NCBI GenBank assembly: GCA_037147235.1
Contig: JBAWVO010000012.1
Location: 1 to 44,007, forward strand
DNA from: JANXQG01 sp037147235
Lineage (GTDB): Bacteria > Planctomycetota > Planctomycetia > Pirellulales > Thermoguttaceae
Direction: 5' to 3'
Length of the DNA: 44,007 bases
In this document: positions 34,854-42,765 of the stretch, one piece after another
How positions within the stretch are numbered: position 1 is the stretch's first letter
Layout: each line of letters starts with the position of its first letter
Notes under the pieces: generated by a model
Told to the model about the DNA's origin: nothing
The model's input: the letters and a program-made list of their open reading frames with translations, nothing else
The model's database searches: none
Made by a program: the position numbers and the translations under genes

Positions 34854-35051
34854 ATGTGTTTTCGAGATTTACAAGATGAGTTACGGCGATATGGGATTGA
34901 CGTCACCCAGTCCCAGATTCGTTGGGCGATCACCAGTGGCAAGATTGTACGGCCGCCGCTCGACGGCTCCTTGAGGTTCGTGTTCGGGCCGGAGCACGTG
35001 GAGCAGTTGCGGCAGATCTTTGCGGTGAAGACGGAGGCCGGCAAATGCTAA
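34854..35051 (+). CDS. small MerR/excisionase-like HTH protein
   Basis: 65 residues. The segment LQDELRRYGIDVTQSQIRWAITSGKIVRPPLDGSLRFVFGPEHVEQLRQIF fits a winged helix of the MerR/excisionase type: helix-turn-helix, a two-strand wing with Pro-rich turn, then a helix. It could be the excisionase/recombination directionality factor or a repressor of the element. The ATG at 34854 has GGAGG six bases before it. It overlaps the following small gene by six bases. Confidence 0.65.
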   Translation: MCFRDLQDELRRYGIDVTQSQIRWAITSGKIVRPPLDGSLRFVFGPEHVEQLRQIFAVKTEAGKC

Positions 35052-35284
35052 CAATGGAAACTTCACTCGACGCGAAAGAAGGGGAATGGCTGCCGCGGCC
35101 GATCCACATCCTCAAACCGCTGAGCGGCGGGATTGCTGAGTCAGGCCAGAGCGATCAGCTCCACATTATGCCTGCAAACAAAGCTGATCTGCCCGTTGGC
35201 ACCGTCAAGGGCCGGGGCATCCGTCTCCCGACCTTTCGCCGAGTAGCAGCCAGCATAGTTGTGCCCTGCTCGCCCTATTTATAG
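35046..35284 (+). CDS. small hypothetical protein
   Basis: 79 residues, MLTMETSLDAKEGEWLPRPI opening, no recognisable family. The ATG at 35046 lies six bases before the end of the upstream HTH gene and has GGAGG six bases upstream, so the two are translationally coupled. A second ATG is at 35055. Several Gly/Pro turns and no membrane segment. The ending (PCSPYL) is hydrophobic. Coding status is supported mainly by the start signals. Confidence 0.5.
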
Positions 35285-35326
35285 GCTCGTGTAACTTTTC
35301 CATTTCACACACTGGAAACCGAAACA

Positions 35327-36277
35327 ATGAACAAGAAGAATCCCCGCGAACCCGAGCATGCACAGCGTAAACTTGCTCAATTACGGGAATACCCGCTCCA
35401 AACTCGGACCTACTCTCCTACCTCGGTCGATGAAGACGAGCGACTTAAGGCCGTGCTCCGTACTGGCTGTTATGACCCGCTGCATGTCATGCCGCCGCAC
35501 AACAAAGCGGGGTTGCCCGCCGACACCTTGCTCGACGGCCATCGCCGCGCCCGCCTCCTGCGAGAACTCGGCATGGACGAGGCTCAGGTGGTCGTGCGGC
35601 ACGACCTCATCAATGCGGAGCGACCTGTGGTGGACATGACCTTTTACGACTTTGCCTTGGGGCGGCGGAATAGCCAACCGCTCGATCTGGCGCGAATGGT
35701 CATGGACAGGTACGAGATTGAAAAAAATCGGCCGCGGAAGAAGTTCCTGTCGGGAGACTACCAGGATACCCGCGATCGCATCGGCAAGGTGCTAGGGATG
35801 AGCGGGCGCAACTTCGACAGGTATTTCAATGTGCTGTTGTGCCCCCGTGAGATCCAGGACGCCGTCTGCGAAGTTGACCGCCGCAAGCGGCTGAATCTCA
35901 TTCCGGCTGCTCGCGTTGCGGGATTGAAACCGGAACAGCAGCAGGATATCGCCGCTCGGATTCGCGCTGGCGAAAACCCGAAGACTGTGGTCGCGGCCTA
36001 TTTCGCGGCCAGCACGGGCAGACATAAAAAGGCCTCGGCTGCGTTCATGAGCGCTGTGAAGCACCTGAAGGCAGTCGTGCTCGACCTGAAGGGGCGGACT
36101 GACAAGATCTACCGCAAGGATCTCAAGGATCAACTGCCCCTGTTCGACCAAGTGGCGGGATTGTTGGCGTCTTTGAAGATGGAGGCCAAGAAACCGTACG
36201 CCGACGCCGCGGCGCTTGCGGGAATGGCACAGAAGATGGCATCGAAAGGCAACGACGAGGATCATTTTGGAAGATAA
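35327..36277 (+). CDS. ParB/RepB-like protein
   Basis: 316 residues. The ParB N-terminal mark is LLDGHRRARLLRELGM (DGHRR at about 70-74), preceded by DEDERLKAVLRTGCYDPLHVMP. A helical region (about 125-215: GDYQDTRDRIGKVLGMSGRNFDRYFNVL) reads as the helix-turn-helix part, followed by IPAARVAGLKPEQQQDIAARI. ParB-fold proteins bind CTP and DNA and act in partition, or in regulation or nicking in related families. No ParA ATPase is seen nearby, so this may be a lone regulator or initiator-like protein of the element. Confidence 0.7.
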   Translation: MNKKNPREPEHAQRKLAQLREYPLQTRTYSPTSVDEDERLKAVLRTGCYDPLHVMPPHNKAGLPADTLLDGHRRARLLRELGMDEAQVVVRHDLINAERPVVDMTFYDFALGRRNSQPLDLARMVMDRYEIEKNRPRKKFLSGDYQDTRDRIGKVLGMSGRNFDRYFNVLLCPREIQDAVCEVDRRKRLNLIPAARVAGLKPEQQQDIAARIRAGENPKTVVAAYFAASTGRHKKASAAFMSAVKHLKAVVLDLKGRTDKIYRKDLKDQLPLFDQVAGLLASLKMEAKKPYADAAALAGMAQKMASKGNDEDHFGR

Positions 36278-36287
36278 CCGTACGTCG

Positions 36288-36351
36288 TGTCCGATAGTAA
36301 CGCACACAACAAATCAACATCCAATTCCAACTTTGCGGACACACTTGTCCG
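36288..36351. promoter_or_regulatory. TGTCCG-type operator candidates
   Basis: TCGTGTCCGAT (36285-36295) and the palindrome CGGACA-cact-TGTCCG (36336-36351) lie between the ParB-like gene and the next gene. The 11-mer TCGTGTCCGAT recurs at 41572-41582. Recurrence in the element suggests a binding site of an element-encoded regulator. Confidence 0.4.
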
Positions 36352-36377
36352 ACAAATCAAACAGAACGAGTAAACCT

Positions 36378-36743
36378 ATGAAGAAAACGATTCCCCAAGC
36401 ATTACTTGAAAAGTACAAGCACCTTTTCGAGCAGGAAAAGAAGTACAAGGTGCAGCGTGATGCCCTGCGAGACCAGCTTATCGCACTGCTTCGCCACGGT
36501 GCCGCTGTTGAGCACGGAGTCCTCACGGCACGCCTCTTGGAATGCTCCAGTATCAGCTTGTCGAAGGCCAAGGTCATCGAAGCGTTTGGCCAAGCGAGAT
36601 ACGACCAGATCCGTTCCAAGATTCAACCCACAATCCAGGTACAGTTGCGGGTGCAGGAACGGAACAAGGGCAAGACCCATGCGAGTGCGATCAAAGGCAA
36701 AAGTCCTTGGATAGGCGAGCCAACCCACGACGATTGGATGTGA
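36378..36743 (+). CDS. small hypothetical protein with coiled coil
   Basis: 121 residues. The first part (LLEKYKHLFEQEKKYKVQRDALRDQLIALL, cited in part) is strongly helical and likely a coiled coil. It continues with a compact middle (VLTARLLECSSISLSKAKVIEAFG) and a basic C-terminus. I do not recognise a family. A longer frame to 36216 overlaps the ParB-like gene and is not needed. It lies in the same direction as the replication-like genes. Confidence 0.6.
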   Translation: MKKTIPQALLEKYKHLFEQEKKYKVQRDALRDQLIALLRHGAAVEHGVLTARLLECSSISLSKAKVIEAFGQARYDQIRSKIQPTIQVQLRVQERNKGKTHASAIKGKSPWIGEPTHDDWM

Positions 36744-36826
36744 CCAAGCCGCCGTTCGACTGCGATTCGGCACCTCGGGGAACAATCTCGGATTGACCTT
36801 TTCAGGTGAAACTGGCAAAAAGAAGT

Positions 36827-36862
36827 GAGCCGCCGCGGACCGAGAAGAATCCGCGACGGCTC
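36827..36862 (+). other. strong hairpin in the leader of the winged-helix gene
   Basis: GAGCCGCCGCGGA (36827-36839) pairs with TCCGCGACGGCTC (36850-36862), 12 of 13. No T-run follows, so it is not a clear intrinsic terminator. It lies 80 bp before the ATG at 36943 and may be a leader structure or regulator site. Confidence 0.55.
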
Positions 36863-36942
36863 GTGTAAGGTGTGTGGCTGACGACGTTTTCAGGCAATGT
36901 CAGCCGCACGAAATGGCACCCTTTGAATGAGAGCCTTTTACT

Positions 36943-37761
36943 ATGAATCAATGTACCACGGATCACCCACGGCCGCAATCCGAGAACAATGGCCGTATCC
37001 CTCGGAACCTGAAGCCGCGTCCGGCAGACGGCTACACCAACGAAAAGCATGGGGCAGGTGAGGATCTATTTCCCTCCGCTGATCCGACGACGAACGGAAC
37101 TTCCGGCCGCATCGAGCGAAACTCGAATCCCCGGAAGAAAGATAAGGCCGCTGTTGCCGTGCCCATCCAGGACGCCGAGGAGCCAGAGGCGTTGGATGCT
37201 GATGCTCCGGCGGATGCCTGTCAGGATGCGGACTGCGACACGGACGGAATGCCGGAGGACGGCAACGAGTCATTCCTGCTGGGTGACCGCCCTGCCATGA
37301 ACACGGCTCCAGGCTCCTGTAACGATACCTGGCATCGGAGCAAGGCAATCCAGCTAATCTCCTGCAAAGGCTCCGAAGATATGCCCGGGAACTGGGGGCT
37401 GATGGTGCCGAGGTGGGTTCGGGCATACTTCGGAAACCCCGAGAAGGCCATGCTCTTCGCAGCGATCCTCTATTGGTTCGGTCGGACCAAATATAAAAAG
37501 CCGCGTATGCGGCGTAAAGATAGGGAGGGTCGTTGTGTGCTCGAAAAGACGTATGCTCAACTCGCGAATGAAGCAGGCTTGGCAAACGAGCGGCGAGTTG
37601 GTTGCCTGCTCAAGAAGTTTCGAGACGAACATCATCTTCTGGACTATTATCCAGTCGGGATCGGCCGAGGAAAGAAGACACAGATTTGCCCCAATCCAGA
37701 GGGAATCGAGTTGGCATACCTTGCCGGCCGCAGTCGCCTTGATGAACAGGAAAAGAAGTAA
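36943..37761 (+). CDS. winged-helix protein, possible replication initiator
   Basis: 272 residues. The first 125 are polar and acidic, likely disordered. The C-terminal part (about 145-272: NWGLMVPRWVRAYFGNPEKAMLFAAILYWFG, then VLEKTYAQLANEAGLANERRVGCLLKKFRDEHHLLDYYPVGIGR) has the layout of the winged-helix domains of plasmid and phage initiators: hydrophobic helix, recognition helix 'LAxExGL...RRVxxxLKKF', wing. It stands directly before the repeat-rich region 37762-38226 and the helicase gene, which supports an initiator or origin-binding role by context. The function is inferred. Confidence 0.6.
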   Translation: MNQCTTDHPRPQSENNGRIPRNLKPRPADGYTNEKHGAGEDLFPSADPTTNGTSGRIERNSNPRKKDKAAVAVPIQDAEEPEALDADAPADACQDADCDTDGMPEDGNESFLLGDRPAMNTAPGSCNDTWHRSKAIQLISCKGSEDMPGNWGLMVPRWVRAYFGNPEKAMLFAAILYWFGRTKYKKPRMRRKDREGRCVLEKTYAQLANEAGLANERRVGCLLKKFRDEHHLLDYYPVGIGRGKKTQICPNPEGIELAYLAGRSRLDEQEKK

Positions 37762-37780
37762 CACGACAAATCTGTCGTGT
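37761..37780 (+). terminator. hairpin at the end of the winged-helix gene
   Basis: ACACGACA (37761-37768) and TGTCGTGT (37773-37780) form a perfect stem with loop aatc, followed by cttactgctt. It starts at the last base of the stop codon. The weak T-run makes it a probable rather than certain terminator. Confidence 0.55.
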
Positions 37781-37798
37781 CTTACTGCTTAAATCATG

Positions 37799-37834
37799 CA
37801 GTAAATACTGCACGAATTGAGCAGTATATACTGC
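37799..37834. promoter_or_regulatory. paired palindromic sites GCAGTA-TACTGC
   Basis: GCAGTAAATACTGC (37799-37812) and the perfect palindrome GCAGTATATACTGC (37821-37834) have centres 22 bp apart, about two helix turns, so two dimers could bind on the same face. They lie just before the tandem repeats. Likely an operator or initiator site. Confidence 0.6.
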
Positions 37835-37891
37835 ATGAAATGCGCGCTATATAACAGTAACTACCTACAGTGATTACAAACAGCATTCACT

Positions 37892-38126
37892 AGAAAGAAC
37901 AGAACCTGGCAGCAACTCGCTGCCACGTTCAGCCACATTCATTTTCATCAGTGAAATACAAAGATGGATGAGATACTTTCAATTTCACGAATCAGAAAGA
38001 ACCTAGCAGCAACTCGCTGCAACGATCAGCTACATTCCTTCTTACATTGAAATACAAAGATGGATGAGATACTTTCAATTTCACGAATCAGAAAGAACCT
38101 AGCAGCAACTCGCTGCCACGATCAGC
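37892..38126. repeat. tandem repeats of about 100 bp, origin-like
   Basis: Three units: 37892-37993 (102 bp), 37994-38089 (96 bp) and a partial one 38090-38126. Each opens AGAAAGAAC, carries the small palindrome GCAGCAACTCGCTGC, then CAAAGATGGATGAGATACTT inside a GTGAAAT/ATTTCAC-like pair. Mixed AT-rich spacers lie between. The array is in the 465-bp gap before the DnaB-like helicase gene, after a winged-helix gene. This is the layout of an iteron-type replication origin or a partition site. No gene is present in the gap. Confidence 0.7.
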
Positions 38127-38226
38127 ATCCTGTCGTTGAAGATGAAAGTCAGATGGAGGGGACTGCCAGATAGGCTGGGGAGATAAAAATGCAGACTATA
38201 GAATCCCGTTTTCAAGGAGCCATTCG

Positions 38227-39876
38227 ATGAAATTAAAAAAGAATGACGTCGCCGCCAAACGTAATCCGCTGAGCGACGATGATAAAAAATTGATGCTAAC
38301 GGTACTCATCAGAAATCCGACTGCATTTGAGCGAGCCAAAGACATGCTTATGTACGAGCATTTCGATGATATCGACATGGGCTACCGTGCCGTGTGGACT
38401 GCCGCCAAGAACTTCTTCGAGGAGTACGAGGAGTTGCCCACCCTAGAGTTCCTCCAGGCGGAGACACTGCGGCTCGTCAGGGAAGATCCAGGCATGCTGA
38501 TCGACGATGACCTGGTGGACATGATCGACGAGTTCCTGCTTAGTGCCTTCAGTCCGGAATGGGGCGAAGCCATCAAGACCAGCGAGCCCCAGATCAACTG
38601 GGCGTGCAACGCCGCTCAGATGTTCATGGAGGAAGCCCTGGCTCGCCGCGTCCAGGACGACGTGCGGAGCGTCAAGGGGCGGATCACCGTGAATATGCAG
38701 GAGATCTTGGAGCAGGCGTGTGCCGAGGCGGCCAGTATCGCCTCCTTGGCCGATGGCGGTGGCGGCGAACTGTTCCCCGAAGGCTGGGATATCGACGGCG
38801 GGATTAACGTCACATCCACTGGTATCCCATTCTTCGATTCTTTCCTGGCTGGTGGCCATGCTCCCGGCGAAGTCTATGGCCTCCTCGGTCCCTACGGCTC
38901 ATGCAAGACTGTGCTGGCCGTGATGCTCGCCGTGGAAGCCGCGAGGCACGCCTACGGCAGTTCGCTCACCGGCAGCGAAGACCATGGATACGTTTTCCTC
39001 GCCAGCTACGAGGCGGGGCCTGCGGAATTGCGACTCCGAATGCTGTCCTATGCCGCCCAGATCCATCGCAAGTCTCTGGAGAGCATGGGCAAGGATGGGA
39101 TGAAGACCCTCTCGACGTCCAAGAAACTGCGACCCTACGAAAAAAAGATGTTCGCGGCTGCTCTTGCCGACGGAAAGAATGTTCTTGGGGAGCAGGGGCG
39201 TGTCAAGCAAGCGATGAAGTGGCTCGAAGACCACATTATCGTACTCGACATGGCGGGCAATGATGCGAAGCACGCCAGTGCCGGCTCCGGCCACATTGCG
39301 GAGATCTGTAGAAAGATAACCACTGAACTGCATCGTCGCGGCAAGAACGCCAAGGCCAGCCTAGCCATCGTTGACTACGTCGGTGCCATGGCCAGGCGGC
39401 ATCTGGAGGCCACGGGCAAAGATGAAAGTAACCTACGGCACTTGATCGGCGGCACGCCCTTGATGGCTAAAAATAAGATCGCCGCAAAATTCAATTGTCC
39501 CGTCTGGCTGCTGCACCAACTTTCCGGGGCAGCGAACCAGAAGGGACCGGCCGCACAGGTTCACCATACAGACGCTGCGGAGTGCAAAAGTTTCGCGGAA
39601 AACTTGGACTTTGCGTTCGTTATCGGCAAGCCGGATAACCAAAATCTCTGTCAAATCAACTCCACGAAGCACCGCCGTACTGGTCATTGCCCCGAGGTGA
39701 TCGTCCGTGTGCGAGGTGCAATGAACCGCGTCGAGGGCACGGCCAACAAGTACGTGGTCGATCCATACTCGCGACAAATCGTCGAAAAGAGTCACATGAG
39801 CGCCGTGATGAACCCTAAGAAATATGCCTCTTGCAAGGCTATCGACCCAATTAAATCGGGTGAGGTGAAACCATGA
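38227..39876 (+). CDS. DnaB-like replicative helicase / RecA-fold ATPase
   Basis: 549 residues. The N-terminal part (about 15-105: LMLTVLIRNPTAFERAKDML, YRAVWTAAKNFFEEYEELPT) matches the DnaB N-terminal helical domain. The C-terminal RecA fold has Walker A GPYGSCKT (221-228), in which the usual Gly before Lys is Cys226, Glu-containing segment LASYEAGPAELRLRML, Walker B SLAIVDY (Asp383) and LLHQLSGAANQ (about 428-438) like the DnaB H4 motif. It would unwind DNA at the element's fork or act as a DNA-dependent ATPase. A possible ribosome site AAGGAG stands seven bases before the ATG. Its TGA overlaps the next ATG (ATGA). Lineage-specific residues suggest a divergent helicase family. Confidence 0.75.
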   Translation: MKLKKNDVAAKRNPLSDDDKKLMLTVLIRNPTAFERAKDMLMYEHFDDIDMGYRAVWTAAKNFFEEYEELPTLEFLQAETLRLVREDPGMLIDDDLVDMIDEFLLSAFSPEWGEAIKTSEPQINWACNAAQMFMEEALARRVQDDVRSVKGRITVNMQEILEQACAEAASIASLADGGGGELFPEGWDIDGGINVTSTGIPFFDSFLAGGHAPGEVYGLLGPYGSCKTVLAVMLAVEAARHAYGSSLTGSEDHGYVFLASYEAGPAELRLRMLSYAAQIHRKSLESMGKDGMKTLSTSKKLRPYEKKMFAAALADGKNVLGEQGRVKQAMKWLEDHIIVLDMAGNDAKHASAGSGHIAEICRKITTELHRRGKNAKASLAIVDYVGAMARRHLEATGKDESNLRHLIGGTPLMAKNKIAAKFNCPVWLLHQLSGAANQKGPAAQVHHTDAAECKSFAENLDFAFVIGKPDNQNLCQINSTKHRRTGHCPEVIVRVRGAMNRVEGTANKYVVDPYSRQIVEKSHMSAVMNPKKYASCKAIDPIKSGEVKP

Positions 39877-40733
39877 CCAATGCTTATGTTCCTTCATTTC
39901 AAGAGGAAACCGCCAAGCTGGAACAGTCCCGTGTGAAGTTCATCCTCCGCGAGTTTGGGCTCCAGGACTGGTTGGGTGGGGTACTCGACGCACAGAAACA
40001 TATCACTGGCCAGAAGCGGCTGGGGTTCGTGGGCTTCGATCAGTTATTTCCTGGTTTTCCCATTTGCTTGGAAGTGCAGCCGTTCTATCGCCTCGTTGAA
40101 CACGGCACGTGCAGTCAGACCGCCCTGTTCCGTGACTTCCGTCGCTACATACCCTATGAAAGGTTCGGAGAAGTCCTTGACTGCGTCGGTGAGCGGGCTG
40201 GCGGACGTCCGGTCGGTGCCATCTTCCGCTGGCAGGGCATCAATCACGGCCTGATTATCCACAATGGCGATTTTCCCACGAAGGATTTCAAGCAGGTGTT
40301 CCCCTGGGGCAAGCGGCACTTGACCGTGGAGCATTTTGATCGGTTCGTGCGGACGCTGGCAGCTAGTGCGTGGAACCTGGATTCGCTGCGTTCACCGCAA
40401 GACGTGAAAAACATATCAAGCGAACCCTGTAAAGCTCTCACGCCGTGGGAGCTTGCCCGCCTAGTAACCGGCGCAACTGAACTGCGGCTCCTGGCGTTCC
40501 TGGTCGAAGTCTTGCATTACATGCCACCCAATCAAAGTCAGCAATACATTGTGCGGAGGGATGGCGAGCGTTGGGTTGCCGTAAACCAGGCTTACTTGGC
40601 CGAACAACTCCATACCAGCGTGCGAACCGTCCAGCGTGCCGTAGCAGCGTTGAAAAGCAATGGCTTGATCGAAACCCGTCCCAATGATTATCTTGAAAAC
40701 GATATGAAGCTTTGTCCCAAGGTGTTCACATGA
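39873..40733 (+). CDS. unknown protein with C-terminal winged helix
   Basis: 286 residues, coupled to the helicase gene by ATGA. The N-terminal 190 residues are not recognised (FILREFGLQDWLGGVLDAQK, GAIFRWQGINHGLIIHNGDF). The C-terminus (about 225-270, WVAVNQAYLAEQLHTSVRTVQRAVAAL cited in part) is a winged helix of the type found in replication and plasmid-control proteins. It could load the helicase, bind the origin or regulate it. It also overlaps the next gene by ATGA, so three genes form one tight unit. Confidence 0.6.
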   Translation: MTNAYVPSFQEETAKLEQSRVKFILREFGLQDWLGGVLDAQKHITGQKRLGFVGFDQLFPGFPICLEVQPFYRLVEHGTCSQTALFRDFRRYIPYERFGEVLDCVGERAGGRPVGAIFRWQGINHGLIIHNGDFPTKDFKQVFPWGKRHLTVEHFDRFVRTLAASAWNLDSLRSPQDVKNISSEPCKALTPWELARLVTGATELRLLAFLVEVLHYMPPNQSQQYIVRRDGERWVAVNQAYLAEQLHTSVRTVQRAVAALKSNGLIETRPNDYLENDMKLCPKVFT

Positions 40734-41485
40734 GAAGAAATACCCGTCTATCCGTCGAGTCCAGTCGTCCCGCCCCAGAAAGCGTCTTCGATGACGAACA
40801 GCAGCTCGGCGATCTGGTCAAGCGCGTCTACACCCTGGAGCGGCGGATGCAAGCATCTGGGCTCACGGAGCTGCCTTGCGACTACACGGCTGCTCCTAGC
40901 CTGGATGGGCATGCGAAGAATCTGGAAGTTGCACCGCGACAGTCCGCGTGGCTGAAGATTGCCCGCTTCCTGGCCGAAGAGAAGATCGGGCCAATCGACT
41001 ACATTGCCCGCCAGTTCGATCAATGCCGCTCCCTGGCAAAACCACTCTATCATAATGAGTTGCTCGGTGTGGCCGCCTGGCAGCGATACACCGAATCCAA
41101 ATCCACCAAGCAGGAAGATCTCAGGCTGCAACTGCGTTCGTCCAGGGCGTCTTTGGCGAGCACGGGGGGAGTGTCCGCATATGTTGTCTGGCCGACGACC
41201 AGAGAGGGACGAGACCTGATCGTGGAGTCCTATCTCTCGGTTTTGTACTGCGACAACATGCTCCCTCCGCTTTTCACCTACTGTGCGGCGATAGGTTTGG
41301 CACACCGCTACCCAGCCTACGGCGAGGATGCCCTGCAACTGGCTCACCGCCTCGAAGTGCAGGCTGCGGTGGAATACATTCGGTTCCGAGTTGACTACGA
41401 TGCTGTCTGGCACGACCTGATACCACGTGGTTTCCGCGGACAAGCGGAAGGAATATACAGGAGGCTGCTCAGTGAGTTGTTTTAG
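40730..41485 (+). CDS. unknown protein of the helicase unit
   Basis: 251 residues, start ATG at 40730 overlapping the previous stop (ATGA). Not recognised. Predicted largely helical: LGDLVKRVYTLERRMQ, AWLKIARFLAEEKIGPIDYIARQF, YLSVLYCDNMLPPLFTYCAAIGLAHRYP. No signal peptide; one mildly hydrophobic helix near 180-195. The strict coupling to the helicase and winged-helix genes suggests shared function in replication. Confidence 0.6.
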   Translation: MRRNTRLSVESSRPAPESVFDDEQQLGDLVKRVYTLERRMQASGLTELPCDYTAAPSLDGHAKNLEVAPRQSAWLKIARFLAEEKIGPIDYIARQFDQCRSLAKPLYHNELLGVAAWQRYTESKSTKQEDLRLQLRSSRASLASTGGVSAYVVWPTTREGRDLIVESYLSVLYCDNMLPPLFTYCAAIGLAHRYPAYGEDALQLAHRLEVQAAVEYIRFRVDYDAVWHDLIPRGFRGQAEGIYRRLLSELF

Positions 41486-41494
41486 GAGAGTGCT

Positions 41495-41614
41495 ATGCCG
41501 TTCGACCGCAAGCGAGTAGAGATGATCGTCATGTTGATCGCGAGTAAGCTGGACATTATGTCCTCCGAACCTCGTGTCCGATCCGAAAACCAAAACTACT
41601 TAGGAGGACATTAG
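41495..41614 (+). CDS. 39-residue small protein candidate
   Basis: An ATG at 41495 follows TAGGAGAG (41483-41490), which overlaps the stop of the preceding gene. The product (MPFDRKRVEMIVMLIASKL opening) has one helical hydrophobic stretch and ends ENQNYLGGH. The second half of the frame lies in an inverted repeat (TGTCCTCC at 41560, GGAGGACA at 41603) so it may be a remnant cut by a repeat. The ribosome site argues for translation; the family is unknown. Confidence 0.4.
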   Translation: MPFDRKRVEMIVMLIASKLDIMSSEPRVRSENQNYLGGH

Positions 41615-41620
41615 TGTCCG
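41572..41620. repeat. TGTCCG repeats and inverted TGTCCTCC pair
   Basis: TCGTGTCCGAT (41572-41582) matches 36285-36295; TGTCCG recurs at 41615-41620. TGTCCTCC (41560-41567) and GGAGGACA (41603-41610) are inverted around them. The cluster lies before the three genes at the right of the element and may hold a regulator site. Confidence 0.4.
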
Positions 41621-41696
41621 AGCCATAATGATCGTGACAAAATGAGTATCGCACTGGTAAGATAAAGTGGAACATACCAAAACTATGTAGCACACG

Positions 41697-42041
41697 ATGG
41701 CATGGGAAAAACGCGGAACATGTGGGCAACTATATTACTATCGCGTCCGCCGCGTCTGCGGACGGGTCGTCAAGGAATATGTGGGTAGTGCTGATTCGCG
41801 TAAAGCAAAAGAAGCAGCCGTGCAGGATGCCGCACGCAAAGCCGAGCGGACGGCATCACGTCAAGCGGAGCAACAGCGGCGATTGGCATACGATTCGATT
41901 GCCGAACAGGCCGCCAGTGTAGTGCACGAGTTGGACTCGATGGTGACAACGGCATTGATAGCTGCCGGCTTTCATCGACCCCAAAGAAAACCATGGAGGA
42001 AAAAGCGTGGCGAAAAGAAAGAAGTACTGGGACGGCGATAA
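41697..42041 (+). CDS. small conserved planctomycete-type protein
   Basis: 114 residues. The opening MAWEKRGTCGQLYYYRVRR and GRVVKEYVGS reads as a short beta-sheet, followed by a long charged helix (about 35-75) and a basic tail KPWRKKRGEKK. As I recall, proteins with this opening are found in several planctomycete genomes, often with a longer partner; function unknown. The ATG at 41697 has no strong ribosome site. It overlaps the next gene by 35 bp in another frame. Confidence 0.6.
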   Translation: MAWEKRGTCGQLYYYRVRRVCGRVVKEYVGSADSRKAKEAAVQDAARKAERTASRQAEQQRRLAYDSIAEQAASVVHELDSMVTTALIAAGFHRPQRKPWRKKRGEKKEVLGRR

Positions 42042-42732
42042 TGCCGAATCCGTCGAGCCCAAGGGCGTTCAGGAGCAGGAGCAGCCACTGACGTTCAGCA
42101 TGGCGTTCGAGCATGCTCGGCAACGTGCCAACAAAGGAGATCCACGAGCTCGCCAAGCTCTGACCGAGTGCTTGGACAAGAATCCCGAGATGTGGTCGCA
42201 GTTCGGCAACTTGGCTGGTCACGTCGAACTGAAACTGATAGAGACCGCCACGGGCGGAGAGTGGCTTACGTCAGAGGCAGTGATACGGGAAGTTGTCCGC
42301 ATGCGACATGAGTTGGCCGGTTCGGCACCGACGCCCCTGGAATCGCTGGCGGTCGAGCGGATCATTGTCACCTGGCTTGCTCTTCAGCACACTGAATCGT
42401 GGTTCCTCCAAACTCAGCAGGATGTCCGCTGGGCACGTTACTGGTTGGTTCGACAATCACAGGCCGACCGACTCTACCGTGCGGCGGTCGGATCACTTCT
42501 TACGATTCGTGAGTTACTGCCCGTTGCCGTGACTGCTGCCAGTCAGACTACCATTCCTGTGGTCACGGAACCGATCAAGTTGTCCGTCCAAGAGGGTGTC
42601 GCGAGCGAATCCCCCTGGGTAAATCGGATTGCTGGACTCATGCCACATCTCAATGGTGCAGCACATCAAGTAAACGGCACGGCCAAGGTGAACGGGCACC
42701 GCCACCGATTGCTGGAGCCAACTGAAGGCTGA
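42007..42732 (+). CDS. hypothetical helical protein
   Basis: 241 residues from GTG 42007, with GGAGG seven bases before it (41995-41999, inside the preceding gene). Helical throughout: FSMAFEHARQRANKGDPRARQAL, WSQFGNLAGHVELKLIETATG, VRMRHELAGSAPTPLESLAVERI, LYRAAVGSLLTIREL. No family recognised. The overlap with the 114-residue protein suggests the two work together. The C-terminal 50 residues are low in complexity. Confidence 0.65.
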   Translation: MAKRKKYWDGDNAESVEPKGVQEQEQPLTFSMAFEHARQRANKGDPRARQALTECLDKNPEMWSQFGNLAGHVELKLIETATGGEWLTSEAVIREVVRMRHELAGSAPTPLESLAVERIIVTWLALQHTESWFLQTQQDVRWARYWLVRQSQADRLYRAAVGSLLTIRELLPVAVTAASQTTIPVVTEPIKLSVQEGVASESPWVNRIAGLMPHLNGAAHQVNGTAKVNGHRHRLLEPTEG

Positions 42733-42765
42733 TCAGCTACTATATCACGCGAGGAAGCAACAATC

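Noticed and set aside
37892..38126. CRISPR array
   Set aside because: Only two full units of about 100 bp with mostly identical interiors; no short repeats with unique spacers and no cas genes.
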